Source: Pseudomonadota bacterium
Lineage (GTDB): Bacteria > Pseudomonadota > Gammaproteobacteria > Acidiferrobacterales > Acidiferrobacteraceae
Assembly: GCA_021795255.1 (NCBI GenBank)
Contig: JAJYPQ010000223.1
Location: forward strand, 1-6,712
Direction: 5' to 3'
Length of the DNA: 6,712 nucleotides
Positions 1 to 5,704 of this stretch are shown here, piece after piece (the stretch's first letter is position 1; each line of letters begins with the position of its first letter). Made by a program: the position numbers and the translations under genes. Under the pieces are notes generated by a model. It ran no database searches, had not been told where the DNA came from, and worked only from the letters and a program-made list of their open reading frames with translations.

Positions 1-2
1 TG

Positions 3-248
3 AAAATCCATACAGACAATCCGGCCGCCCTCGAAAAGCACTGGACACGCGTTGCCGAGCGCGAACATGCCTTATCGGCTACTAAGGATCATTTAGCCCC
101 CAACCTCAAATCCCTGAAAGACCTGCGCGAACAAGCCCAAGCCGATCTCGGCCGCCATGGTGATTTGAGCCGTGCCCGCGAGTCTCACGAATCCCCAGAC
201 CCAGCCCGATCCCGCACACGCAGCGATGATCTCCTGTTGAGCCGCTAA
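3..248 (+). CDS. 3' end of an upstream gene, possibly a relaxase (partial)
   Basis: An open frame enters from the left edge and gives 81 residues before a TAA at 246-248. The start lies outside the window. The visible tail is hydrophilic and highly charged (ERE, KSLKDLRE, a terminal run rich in Arg, Ser and Asp) and looks like a helical linker plus a disordered C-terminus, with no motif that names a family. It ends 23 bases before the coupling-protein start and is on the same strand, so the two are probably co-transcribed. Genes directly before a TraD/TrwB-like coupling protein are often relaxases, and relaxases often end in such charged tails; that identity is inference from position only. 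That the frame is coding is likely because it is open throughout and stops just before the next Shine-Dalgarno site. Confidence 0.55.
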   Translation, partial: KIHTDNPAALEKHWTRVAEREHALSATKDHLAPNLKSLKDLREQAQADLGRHGDLSRARESHESPDPARSRTRSDDLLLSR

Positions 249-260
249 CAGTAAACACAT

Positions 261-265
261 AGGAG
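261..265 (+). promoter_or_regulatory. Shine-Dalgarno site of the coupling-protein gene
   Basis: AGGAG lies 6 bases before the ATG at 272. It supports that start and the use of the full 492-residue frame with its N-terminal hydrophobic region. Confidence 0.8.
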
Positions 266-271
266 TTAACT

Positions 272-1750
272 ATGAACACCTTATCCAAGACCGTACTCGC
301 GCTGGCCGTTGCATCCGCCGTCGCCTGGATTGCAACCCGCGCCGCGCTCCCTGTTGCGCTGTTTGACGCCCTGGTAGGTGTCGGGCTTTATGCCCGTTTC
401 TCCAGTACCCAATCCGATCAGGACGGCCAGACGAAGCGCGGCACAAGTGTAACGCACAGCAAAAAGCGGCGCGGTCGCCGTGACCAGATTCGGATCGGCG
501 GTGTGCCCGCCCCCGCGGACATTGAGCCGACACATTTCCTGTTTGTCGGCGGTACGGGTACAGGCAAAGGCGTCGCGCTTGGCGGGGTGTTATCCCCCAT
601 CCGAGATCGTGCCCTTGATCGCGCGCTCGTCGTCGATCCGGGTGGGGAAATGATGAGTCGGTTTTACAAGGAAGGCGATACCGTGTTGAACCCTTTGGAC
701 GCCCGGTCGGTTCCCTGGTCGCCGTTTGCGGAAATGTCTGCTGTGCACGATGCGGACCGGCTTGCCAAGTCTATGATCCCAGACGCGCCTGGTAGTGGAG
801 ATAGCCAACAGTGGCAACTGTATTCGCAGGCCCTCGTGAGCGCGGTCCTGGAAAGGCTCATGCAGGCAGGCTGCGCGACCAACGGGGACCTTTTGCGTGT
901 CCTGACCATAGATAAAAGCGAAGACATCGAAGGGTTGATATCTGGCCTTCCGGCACAAACACTTTTCGACACGGGCGCCGCAAAAATGCTTTCCAGCGTG
1001 CGTGGCATCATCGGTTCCTATCTTCCGTCCTACCGCTTTTTGCCGCCCGATGCGGGTGCCGACGCCTTCAGTGTCCGCCGGTGGGTGGAGTCCGGCACAG
1101 GGTGGCTCTGGATTCCCATTCGTAGTGACATGATGGCCTCGATGCGTCCGCTGGTTTCGGCCTGGATCGGCGAGGCGATCTCGGCGGCGCTCTCGCTATC
1201 GCCCGACCCGACACGGCGCCTCTGGCTCGTGCTGGACGAGCTCGCGAGCTTGGGTCGTGTGCAATCCCTATCCGACGCTCTGACACAAGGCCGGAAATTT
1301 GGCCTTGCCTGCATGGCGGGCTTACAGACAGTGGCGCAGCTGAAAGAACATTATGGCCAGTTCGGATCGCAGGTGTTGCTCTCGTGTTTTTCCAGTCAGT
1401 TACTACTGCGCGCCCCCGACCCCGCTACCGCCCGCTGGTGTTCGGACAGCATTGGCCAGCGCCATGTGATCCGGAAGGTCAGCAGCGAATCCCAAAACTC
1501 CGGGGGTGGCGGGAAAAGTGAGTCCGACCAGCATGCCATAGAAGCCGCCGTTTTACCCAGTGAACTGCAAAACCTACCGAAATTGAGCGGGTTCCTGCGC
1601 CTCGCAGATGCTCCGGCCATCTTGCGCGTCCGTTTGGAGTATGTAGATCGTCCGGTGGTCACGGAGCCCTTCATTTCGCGCCGGATAACGACTGCACAGC
1701 GTCCTCTAGACATCCGCAACCCGTCCGACACGGGCGAATGGGGGCCTTAA
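272..1750 (+). CDS. Type IV coupling protein (TraD/TrwB/VirD4-like conjugation ATPase)
   Basis: The 492-residue product is a conjugative coupling protein, the inner-membrane ATPase that brings the relaxase-DNA complex to the type IV secretion channel. Residues about 7-42 are hydrophobic and could form one or two membrane segments. A basic stretch follows (KKRRGRR, 64-70). The Walker A loop is GGTGTGKG (93-100, Lys99). Walker B is LWLVLDEL (317-324, Asp322-Glu323), followed by ASLGRVQSL, typical of the TraD/TrwB nucleotide-binding family. GLQTVAQL (350-357) fits the conserved Gln-containing motif after Walker B. VRGIIGSYL (243-251) is also a family pattern. The length is near that of TrwB (about 500) and well short of F TraD (over 700), so a long C-terminal relaxosome-docking extension is missing. 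A glycine-rich loop (410-414) sits near the C-terminal part. It lies behind the partial gene and ahead of a zinc-ribbon gene. The family is secure; the exact subfamily name is not. Confidence 0.94.
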   Translation: MNTLSKTVLALAVASAVAWIATRAALPVALFDALVGVGLYARFSSTQSDQDGQTKRGTSVTHSKKRRGRRDQIRIGGVPAPADIEPTHFLFVGGTGTGKGVALGGVLSPIRDRALDRALVVDPGGEMMSRFYKEGDTVLNPLDARSVPWSPFAEMSAVHDADRLAKSMIPDAPGSGDSQQWQLYSQALVSAVLERLMQAGCATNGDLLRVLTIDKSEDIEGLISGLPAQTLFDTGAAKMLSSVRGIIGSYLPSYRFLPPDAGADAFSVRRWVESGTGWLWIPIRSDMMASMRPLVSAWIGEAISAALSLSPDPTRRLWLVLDELASLGRVQSLSDALTQGRKFGLACMAGLQTVAQLKEHYGQFGSQVLLSCFSSQLLLRAPDPATARWCSDSIGQRHVIRKVSSESQNSGGGGKSESDQHAIEAAVLPSELQNLPKLSGFLRLADAPAILRVRLEYVDRPVVTEPFISRRITTAQRPLDIRNPSDTGEWGP

Positions 1751-1819
1751 AGTGCCGCTATTCGCCGCCATGCCGTCTGCGAATGTGTCGCATCATCTCC
1801 TGGTACGCGGATGGAGATC

Positions 1820-1826
1820 AGGAGGG
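1820..1826 (+). promoter_or_regulatory. Shine-Dalgarno site deciding the start at 1831
   Basis: AGGAGGG ends 4 bases before the ATG at 1831. The same frame is open back to an ATG at 1738, which would overlap the coupling-protein gene, but no comparable site precedes that ATG and the extra 31 residues (Cys- and Arg-rich) look non-coding. The start at 1831 is preferred. Confidence 0.75.
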
Positions 1827-1830
1827 CTAT

Positions 1831-2541
1831 ATGTTCGAGATGCTCGTGAAGCCCATTCAAACGGTCGAGTGGCGAGTGGCAGTGGGGGTGTCCTTACTTA
1901 TGGCGTCGGCGCTCAGTGAGCTGTTCGCGGCGCTGGGCGCAGGCCCGGTTGGCGACCTGCTGGACGTCGTAGGTGTCGGGATGCTGGTGTATCGCGTACA
2001 TCAGCACAAGAAGCGCAAGGCGGGTGCCGGTCTCCAGGGCGGTACCGATTGGGAAAGGGGGTGGGTAATGAGCGCACAGACGAAAGCGTCGGGGCATAAG
2101 TGCTCGAAGCGCCAATCCGACCTCAAACGGATCGTGAGCAAGAAAAACCGCCGGGGGTATTGGCGCCAGGGGCCGACCGAAGCATGCGGCGGTCTCTACT
2201 CGGAACGCGGGGAGCCACTGCCGCTGGTATTTGGCGACCCTGACCCTACTTGCCCCTGCCCCGATTGTGGGGCACCGATGCCCCTGGCTAAAGGGGAACG
2301 CTCCAGCGATGACTGGTCGTGCACGGCGTACCCCCAATGCAGGGGCTCGCTCGGTATTCGGCCGGACGGCGCATTGCCGCCCCTGTGTCCTCAGGATGAG
2401 GCGCATGGCGCGGTGCGCATCCGGCCAGGAAAAACTGCGAAGTTCCTGGGGTGCCGCCGATATCCCGACTGCACGGCCACTCTAGAAATGGATGGCAGCC
2501 CATCGAAGTACCCCAAGAAGGAGGATAACCATGGAACGTGA
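1831..2541 (+). CDS. Membrane-anchored protein with topoisomerase-type zinc ribbons
   Basis: The 236-residue product has a hydrophobic N-terminal half-domain with two likely membrane segments (about 16-37 and 40-56), followed by a basic cytoplasmic flank (HKKRK, 59-63). The C-terminal part carries two units of the C4 zinc-ribbon type found at the end of bacterial topoisomerase I. Unit 1 has Cys143-x2-Cys146 and Cys164-x5-Cys170 with the usual YPxC context. Unit 2 has Cys186 and Cys208-x5-Cys214 (YPDC), but the second ligand position is Asp189 (CPQD), so this unit may bind zinc poorly or use another ligand such as His192. Such domains bind single-stranded DNA in topoisomerase I. A role in holding DNA near the coupling protein at the membrane is inference from domain and position. 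An internal ATG at 2068 (Met80) could yield a soluble form. The end overlaps the next gene by 11 bases. No named family is recognised for the full protein. Confidence 0.85.
   Translation: MFEMLVKPIQTVEWRVAVGVSLLMASALSELFAALGAGPVGDLLDVVGVGMLVYRVHQHKKRKAGAGLQGGTDWERGWVMSAQTKASGHKCSKRQSDLKRIVSKKNRRGYWRQGPTEACGGLYSERGEPLPLVFGDPDPTCPCPDCGAPMPLAKGERSSDDWSCTAYPQCRGSLGIRPDGALPPLCPQDEAHGAVRIRPGKTAKFLGCRRYPDCTATLEMDGSPSKYPKKEDNHGT
2518..2524 (+). promoter_or_regulatory. Shine-Dalgarno site for the overlapping gene at 2531
   Basis: AAGGAGG lies inside the 3' end of the zinc-ribbon gene, 6 bases before the ATG at 2531. It picks this ATG over the frame's earlier one at 2492 and suggests translational coupling, because the upstream stop (2539-2541) lies just inside the downstream gene. 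Confidence 0.8.
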
Positions 2542-2878
2542 TCGCTCAATTCCCCCGGAGACCCAGGCAGTGCGGCTTGTGATACTCTCGCCCGTCTTCG
2601 CTCTAGGGATTCTGTACCTCGTTCGCTCCTGGTCCCCGCGCCCGTGGACCGTCATCCGTGTCATGAGCGGGGCGGCCGGGACGGCGATCCGGGAGAGGGC
2701 CGAGGCCATCATGAACCATCATATCCATGACACGGTCCACTGGACGGCGTTGTGGCGCGACTCCTATAACTACATTAACGCCAGCCCAGCCGCAGTTGCC
2801 ACCGTGGCCGTCGCCGTGCTTATTGGCGGCATCGCGGCCGTCATGCTGGACCGCTGGGTCGTGCGGCGGCGCACTTAG
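2531..2878 (+). CDS. Small two-helix membrane protein of the conjugation operon
   Basis: The 115-residue product has a likely membrane segment at about 15-32 (LVILSPVFALGILYLV), a central mostly hydrophilic part with a His-rich stretch (MNHHIHDTVHW, 61-71), a second membrane segment at about 88-106, and a basic end (VVRRRT). Basic residues after each segment suggest both termini near the cytoplasm with the middle part in the periplasm, but this was not computed. The gene begins inside the end of the zinc-ribbon gene and shares its operon. Layout (two helices flanking a soluble centre, next to a coupling protein) recalls small accessory membrane proteins of conjugation systems, but no sequence motif identifies it. 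Function unknown. Confidence 0.78.
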   Translation: MERDRSIPPETQAVRLVILSPVFALGILYLVRSWSPRPWTVIRVMSGAAGTAIRERAEAIMNHHIHDTVHWTALWRDSYNYINASPAAVATVAVAVLIGGIAAVMLDRWVVRRRT

Positions 2879-2904
2879 CCCACGAGCCCCATGCCATGAA
2901 GTAG

Positions 2905-2950
2905 ACTGGCCTAGAAAGTGTCCGAACAACGAACTATTTCTTAGGCCAGT
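2905..2950. repeat. Long inverted repeat (stem-loop) after the conjugation operon
   Basis: ACTGGCCTAGAAA at 2905-2917 pairs with TTTCTTAGGCCAGT at 2937-2950 through 13 base pairs with one bulged T, around a 19-base loop. It lies 26 bases after the stop of the small membrane protein gene and 29 before the GTG of the methyltransferase relic. No T-run follows on either strand, so it is not a standard intrinsic terminator. It could be an operator, an mRNA-stabilising hairpin or a recombination/nicking-type site; the sequence does not decide. Confidence 0.75.
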
Positions 2951-2979
2951 GACTGCCTCTCGATCTCCCGGCAAAAACC

Positions 2980-3713
2980 GTGACCCGGTTACAACAAGGT
3001 GTGGGACGTATTGCTATCCTGGTAGCAGCGCTCCCGCGGGCGGGCTATGAGCTACGACCAGCCCCTGAGACATTGGTGAGTCGGCGGACGCTGGCGGTCC
3101 GCGCAGGGCTCGCGCGCGATACCATCATGGCTTTGGCGCGTAGGCGGGGGACGGTGGCAAGTTACTTGCAGCTGGCCGAAGCCCTTAAGGTCGCGCCGCG
3201 CATCGGTAAGCGCAAAGGGTATGCAGCCCGCTTTTCGAACTGCGATCAGACCTGGCAGATGCCTCCGTCCCTGCTGGCTGCCACCCTGGCCGCTGCCGGC
3301 CGCGACGAATTCGACCTCGAACCCGCGTTCGCCGTCGGCAAACGGTCCGGTACCCGCGTTTCAGCGATGGACTGAGGCCGATAACGGACTAGCACGCGCA
3401 TGGCAAGGCCTAGTGTTTGTGAGCCCGCCTTACAGCCGTGCGTTGCCCGCCTGGGTCGCCACGTGTAAGGAAGAAGGGGAGCGGGCCGTGGTTATCGGTC
3501 TCGTGCCCTCGCGTACGGATACGAAATGGTGGCACCAATCGGGCAGACACGGCCGATATCATTATGCTTCGAGGGCGCCTCAAATTTGGTAACAGCCAAA
3601 ACAGCGCGCCCTTTCCGAGCGCCGTGGTAGCGTGGGGAGACTCCCGGCTGGCCGAAAGGATCGCGGCGGAGCTTGACGCGTCGTGGCTGATCTCGGCGAA
3701 AATCGCCGCTTAG
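2980..3713 (+). pseudogene. N6-adenine DNA methyltransferase (phage/plasmid Dam type) with two frameshifts
   Basis: Three consecutive frames together spell one methyltransferase of the phage Dam family, which transfers a methyl group from S-adenosylmethionine to adenine in DNA. Frame 1 (from GTG 2980) carries a helix-turn-helix-like region (residues about 35-73) and then EFDLEPA, the family's acidic first motif. Frame 2 takes over near 3328 and encodes GPVPAFQRWTEADNGL, the catalytic SPPY (3422-3433) and LVPSRTDTKWWH. Frame 3 takes over near 3541-3543 with LRGRLKFGNSQNSAPFPS and ends at TAG 3711-3713. Dropping one base at each junction gives 732 bases, that is 243 residues, a credible full length. 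The 5' end is uncertain: GTG 2980 lacks a good Shine-Dalgarno site, and GTG 3001 or GTG 3076 are alternatives. Motif IV has Ser where Asn or Asp is usual. As read here the gene is broken; two single-base sequencing errors are an equally good explanation. Confidence 0.85.
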
Positions 3714-3759
3714 ACCAACGGGTGACCTTCTCGTGGCGGTTTGGGTCCTGACTACAAGC

Positions 3760-3790
3760 AAAAAATCATTGGCGAGGCAACGCTGTCGCC
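3760..3790 (-). terminator. Terminator-like hairpin at the end of the 87-residue gene
   Basis: Read on the - strand, GGCGA (3790-3786) pairs with TCGCC (3775-3771) around a 10-base loop, followed by AATGA and six T (3765-3760). The hairpin overlaps the last codons of the small - strand gene. The stem is only 5 base pairs, so strength is uncertain. Confidence 0.45.
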
Positions 3791-4029
3791 GGTTGACCGA
3801 TGTGCGAGTTATGTGAGGCGATCCATTTATCGACGTAGAGTTGCATATTTTGCCGGGCCTCACTATCAGTCTTCCCCCAGGTTTCGGGGAAACTCTCATC
3901 GAGCCTATGCCGACCGGATGTATCCGTGACGTACAGATGTAAAACTTTCGCAGCGTACCCGGCACCGTCTGAAAGGGGAGGGATTATTTTCGTTACGCTA
4001 ATGATGAGATCATGTTCGTCGTACGTCAT
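3766..4029 (-). CDS. Small protein of unknown function (87 residues)
   Basis: The - strand frame runs from ATG 4029 to TGA at 3768-3766. The product has balanced composition and an apparent strand-strand-helix plan: hydrophobic alternation at about 7-16 and 28-35 (VLHLYVTD), a turn (TSGRHR), then GKTDSEARQNMQLYVDKWI (52-70), which reads as an amphipathic helix. No signal peptide or membrane segment is seen. I do not recognise the family. A terminator-like hairpin at its 3' end supports it as a real gene. The start is less sure: AAGGGG lies 13 bases upstream of the ATG, further than usual, and no other in-frame start exists before an upstream stop. It is opposite in direction to the methyltransferase relic, 52 bases away, and same direction as the NmrA gene 267 bases upstream. 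The longer + strand frames across it look non-coding. Confidence 0.6.
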   Translation of the reverse strand: MTYDEHDLIISVTKIIPPLSDGAGYAAKVLHLYVTDTSGRHRLDESFPETWGKTDSEARQNMQLYVDKWIASHNSHIGQPATALPRQ

Positions 4030-4125
4030 CGTAATATAGTGGCCCCTTTATGGAGTCCTGTTCCTTTACTCAAAACTTCATTGTGATGGTATCCGTAATC
4101 CTACCCGAAAGGTCGGATGGCGCCA

Positions 4126-4157
4126 AGCGTGGCAGCACGCGTGGCAGCACGCTTTTT
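4126..4157 (+). repeat. Tandem 12-base repeat forming a hairpin followed by T-run
   Basis: The unit GCGTGGCAGCAC occurs twice in tandem (4127-4138, 4139-4150). The outer bases AGCGTG (4126-4131) and CACGCT (4148-4153) are complementary, and a T-run (4153-4157) follows on the + strand, so it could act as a weak + strand terminator. Two more CACGCT copies follow at about 4166-4182. No gene is seen in the 4030-4296 gap that holds it; whether it is a terminator, a binding-site cluster or chance is open. Confidence 0.45.
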
Positions 4158-4251
4158 GCCGGCCCCACGCTGGGTCACGCTCGCCCTCGTGAGCATGCGG
4201 CATAGGCCCAAAACAGCGACCTCGCGGCCGACGACTGGGCCGCAGTCTTGG

Positions 4252-4289
4252 GGCGTTGATACGGCGGGCACCGATATCCGTTTAACGCC
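4252..4289 (-). repeat. Interrupted inverted repeat after the NmrA-family gene
   Basis: GGCGTT (4252-4257) pairs with AACGCC (4284-4289), and inside it ACGG (4261-4264) pairs with CCGT (4278-4281). It begins 7 bases beyond the stop of the - strand NmrA-family gene, where a terminator would be expected, but no T-run follows on the - strand. It may be a processing or Rho-type 3' end structure. Confidence 0.3.
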
Positions 4290-4296
4290 TCGCAAT

Positions 4297-5241
4297 TCAA
4301 ACGCCGAAAGACTGGGCCTTTCCCTGCCATCCGGTCACGCGGAGAAACTGTTCCCAGGTGAGACTGTTTGGGTTTATCTTCCGGCTCCACGCAAGATTAC
4401 GCTCCTTTCGATAATAGCCATACTCCGTCGCATATTCCGCCATTCCCAAGAGCTCACGCACCAAGAGTTCGTTGGCGGCAAAATCGGGAAAATGGTGCAG
4501 CAAGCCCGCGCGCGTATAGGCGGGGCTGTAGGCCGCTTTCTTACCCGTGACCCGTGTAAACGTCGAGACGATCTCGTCGGGTGAGAGAATGTCCCCAATG
4601 ACCGGCAGGGATTGGCCCGCATAGTCCTCGGGATAGGAGAATATCTCTCGGACCGCAGGACCCGTGGCACTCAGCGGATCAACAAAGGGAGCGGGCACAT
4701 CCCGAGGCAAATAGATCGGGAACACCAGGGTGTCGCCATCCCTGCGCGGGGTGTAGTACTCCAAAAGATTTGTATAAAAGAAGGCCAGATAGATGAATGA
4801 GCTACGCACCGGAAGCGTGCGAATATAGGCTTCAATCGTGGCTTTGTCGGTGAAATGGGGCGCAAACTTCTGGCCCTTTGTGATGTCATTCACGTTTTCC
4901 AAGCTGCTGAACACCAGGTGTTCGACGCCGGCTTCCACGGCGGCATCCGCTAATGTCATGCCGAGCTCGGCTTCATGCGTCGCGGGTGGCGCCATCGGCG
5001 GCGTCATCAAGAACACGCCGTGAGAGCCCGTGAAGGCCTCTACCATCGCCTGCTTATACCCCAACGCCAATGGCACATTGACCAGCTCCGCGCCCCCGCT
5101 CGCTAGCCGTTGCGCCTCAACCGAGTCGACGCGCCGGGTTAGGGCGCGGACCCGATAGCGCCCGCTTTCCAGCAGCGCATGCGCGGTGCTACGACCTTGT
5201 TTACTCAATGCGCCGACGATGGTGATTAGGGGTTTTGGCAT
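4297..5241 (-). CDS. NmrA-family NAD(P)-binding protein (quinone-oxidoreductase-like)
   Basis: The 314-residue product belongs to the NmrA-like atypical short-chain dehydrogenase family, cytoplasmic Rossmann-fold proteins that sense or use NAD(P)H. The N-terminus ITIVGALSKQGRS (6-18) is the dinucleotide-binding loop; the family usual is GATGxQG, so positions 12-13 (Leu-Ser) deviate while Gly10, Gln15 and Gly16 remain. VRALTRR (31-37) follows beta-2 and, with its arginines, suggests NADPH preference. HLVFSSLENV (108-117) and the Lys in TDKATIEAYIR (131-141) are typical; no classical YxxxK dyad is seen. The C-terminal part (about 190-300) holds the substrate lobe. AGGAG lies 8 bases before ATG 5241, fixing the start. 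The gene is divergent from an HxlR-type regulator, as in E. coli qorB/qorR, where the enzyme reduces quinones. A quinone or electrophile reductase is therefore likely, but a pure redox sensor is possible. Confidence 0.88.
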   Translation of the reverse strand: MPKPLITIVGALSKQGRSTAHALLESGRYRVRALTRRVDSVEAQRLASGGAELVNVPLALGYKQAMVEAFTGSHGVFLMTPPMAPPATHEAELGMTLADAAVEAGVEHLVFSSLENVNDITKGQKFAPHFTDKATIEAYIRTLPVRSSFIYLAFFYTNLLEYYTPRRDGDTLVFPIYLPRDVPAPFVDPLSATGPAVREIFSYPEDYAGQSLPVIGDILSPDEIVSTFTRVTGKKAAYSPAYTRAGLLHHFPDFAANELLVRELLGMAEYATEYGYYRKERNLAWSRKINPNSLTWEQFLRVTGWQGKAQSFGV

Positions 5242-5353
5242 CGCACTCTCCTGATGGGTCTCTGAATGAGCCCTAATGTAATCCGCCGATCTTTATTTGA
5301 CTAGTAATATGGTTTTTATGATGTACTATGGAAAAACATACTAAGGAGATCAT
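5242..5353. promoter_or_regulatory. Divergent promoter/operator region between nmrA-like and hxlR-like genes
   Basis: This 112-base gap has a conspicuous AT-rich core (about 5290-5345) in GC-rich surroundings. On the - strand, TTCCAT (5333-5328) and TATTAC (5309-5304) are 18 bases apart, a fair promoter for the NmrA gene. On the + strand, TTGACT (5297-5302) is a good -35, but TATGAT (5317-5322) is only 14 bases away and TACTAT (5324-5329) 21 away, so the spacing is off for either. TAGTA (5302-5306) and TACTA (5324-5328) form an inverted pair, and TACTA recurs at 5339-5343. These overlap both promoters and are candidate sites for the HxlR-type regulator, which usually controls itself and its divergent neighbour. 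Promoter boxes were judged by eye. Confidence 0.55.
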
Positions 5354-5704
5354 ATGGCCAAGAGCCGAGTCTATGGGTGCTCCGTTGAGGTGACGATCGG
5401 TGTTATCGGCGGGAAATGGAAATCCGTGCTGCTGTATCATTTGATTAAGGACCGTGTGATCCGCTTTGGCGAACTCCGCCGACTCCTTCCGAACGTGACG
5501 GCGCAAATGTTGACATCACAATTACGCGAACTGGAGGCGGACGGGGTCGTGCAGAGAAGGGTCTATCCGCAGGTACCACCCAAGGTGGAATATTCCTTGA
5601 CGCCTTTTGGCGATTCCCTGGCCCCCATTATTCAGGCGATGGCCAAGTGGGGGGAAAGCTACGCGACCGGCGCGAGAAAACGAATTGGACTAGCCGCGAA
5701 ATAG
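5354..5704 (+). CDS. HxlR-family winged-helix transcriptional regulator
   Basis: The 116-residue product is a full-length HxlR-type DNA-binding protein, normally a dimer. GGKWKSVLLYHL (19-30) is the family signature after the N-terminal arm. FGELRRLLPNVTAQMLTSQL (38-57) gives the helix-turn-helix with recognition helix at about 47-57. RRVYPQVPPKVEYSLTPFG (68-86) is the wing, and the C-terminal helix follows. Cys9 in the N-terminal arm lies where redox-sensing members (YodB, HypR, QorR types) have their reactive cysteine, so sensing of quinones, aldehydes or oxidants is plausible. AAGGAG (5343-5348) is 5 bases before the ATG. It is divergent from the NmrA-family gene, which it probably regulates. 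The effector is not visible from sequence. Confidence 0.93.
   Translation: MAKSRVYGCSVEVTIGVIGGKWKSVLLYHLIKDRVIRFGELRRLLPNVTAQMLTSQLRELEADGVVQRRVYPQVPPKVEYSLTPFGDSLAPIIQAMAKWGESYATGARKRIGLAAK

Noticed and set aside
1738..1830. Longer N-terminus of the zinc-ribbon protein from ATG 1738
   Set aside because: No Shine-Dalgarno site, overlaps the coupling-protein gene, and adds unlikely sequence; AGGAGGG before 1831 decides the start.
1894..2406. 170-residue frame on the - strand
   Set aside because: It mirrors the zinc-ribbon gene, whose Cys motifs, strong Shine-Dalgarno site and operon position are convincing; high GC explains the long open antisense frame.
3047..3079. ATG 3047 as the methyltransferase start
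   Set aside because: It is in another frame and stops after 10 codons; using it would need a third frameshift.
3492..3965. 157-residue frame on the - strand
   Set aside because: It lies antisense to the methyltransferase motifs, which are clearly coding on the + strand, has no recognisable motif and no Shine-Dalgarno site.
4117..4584. 155-residue frame on the + strand
   Set aside because: It overlaps the C-terminal part of the NmrA-family gene in antisense and begins in the repeat region; composition is Arg/Ala-rich with no motif.
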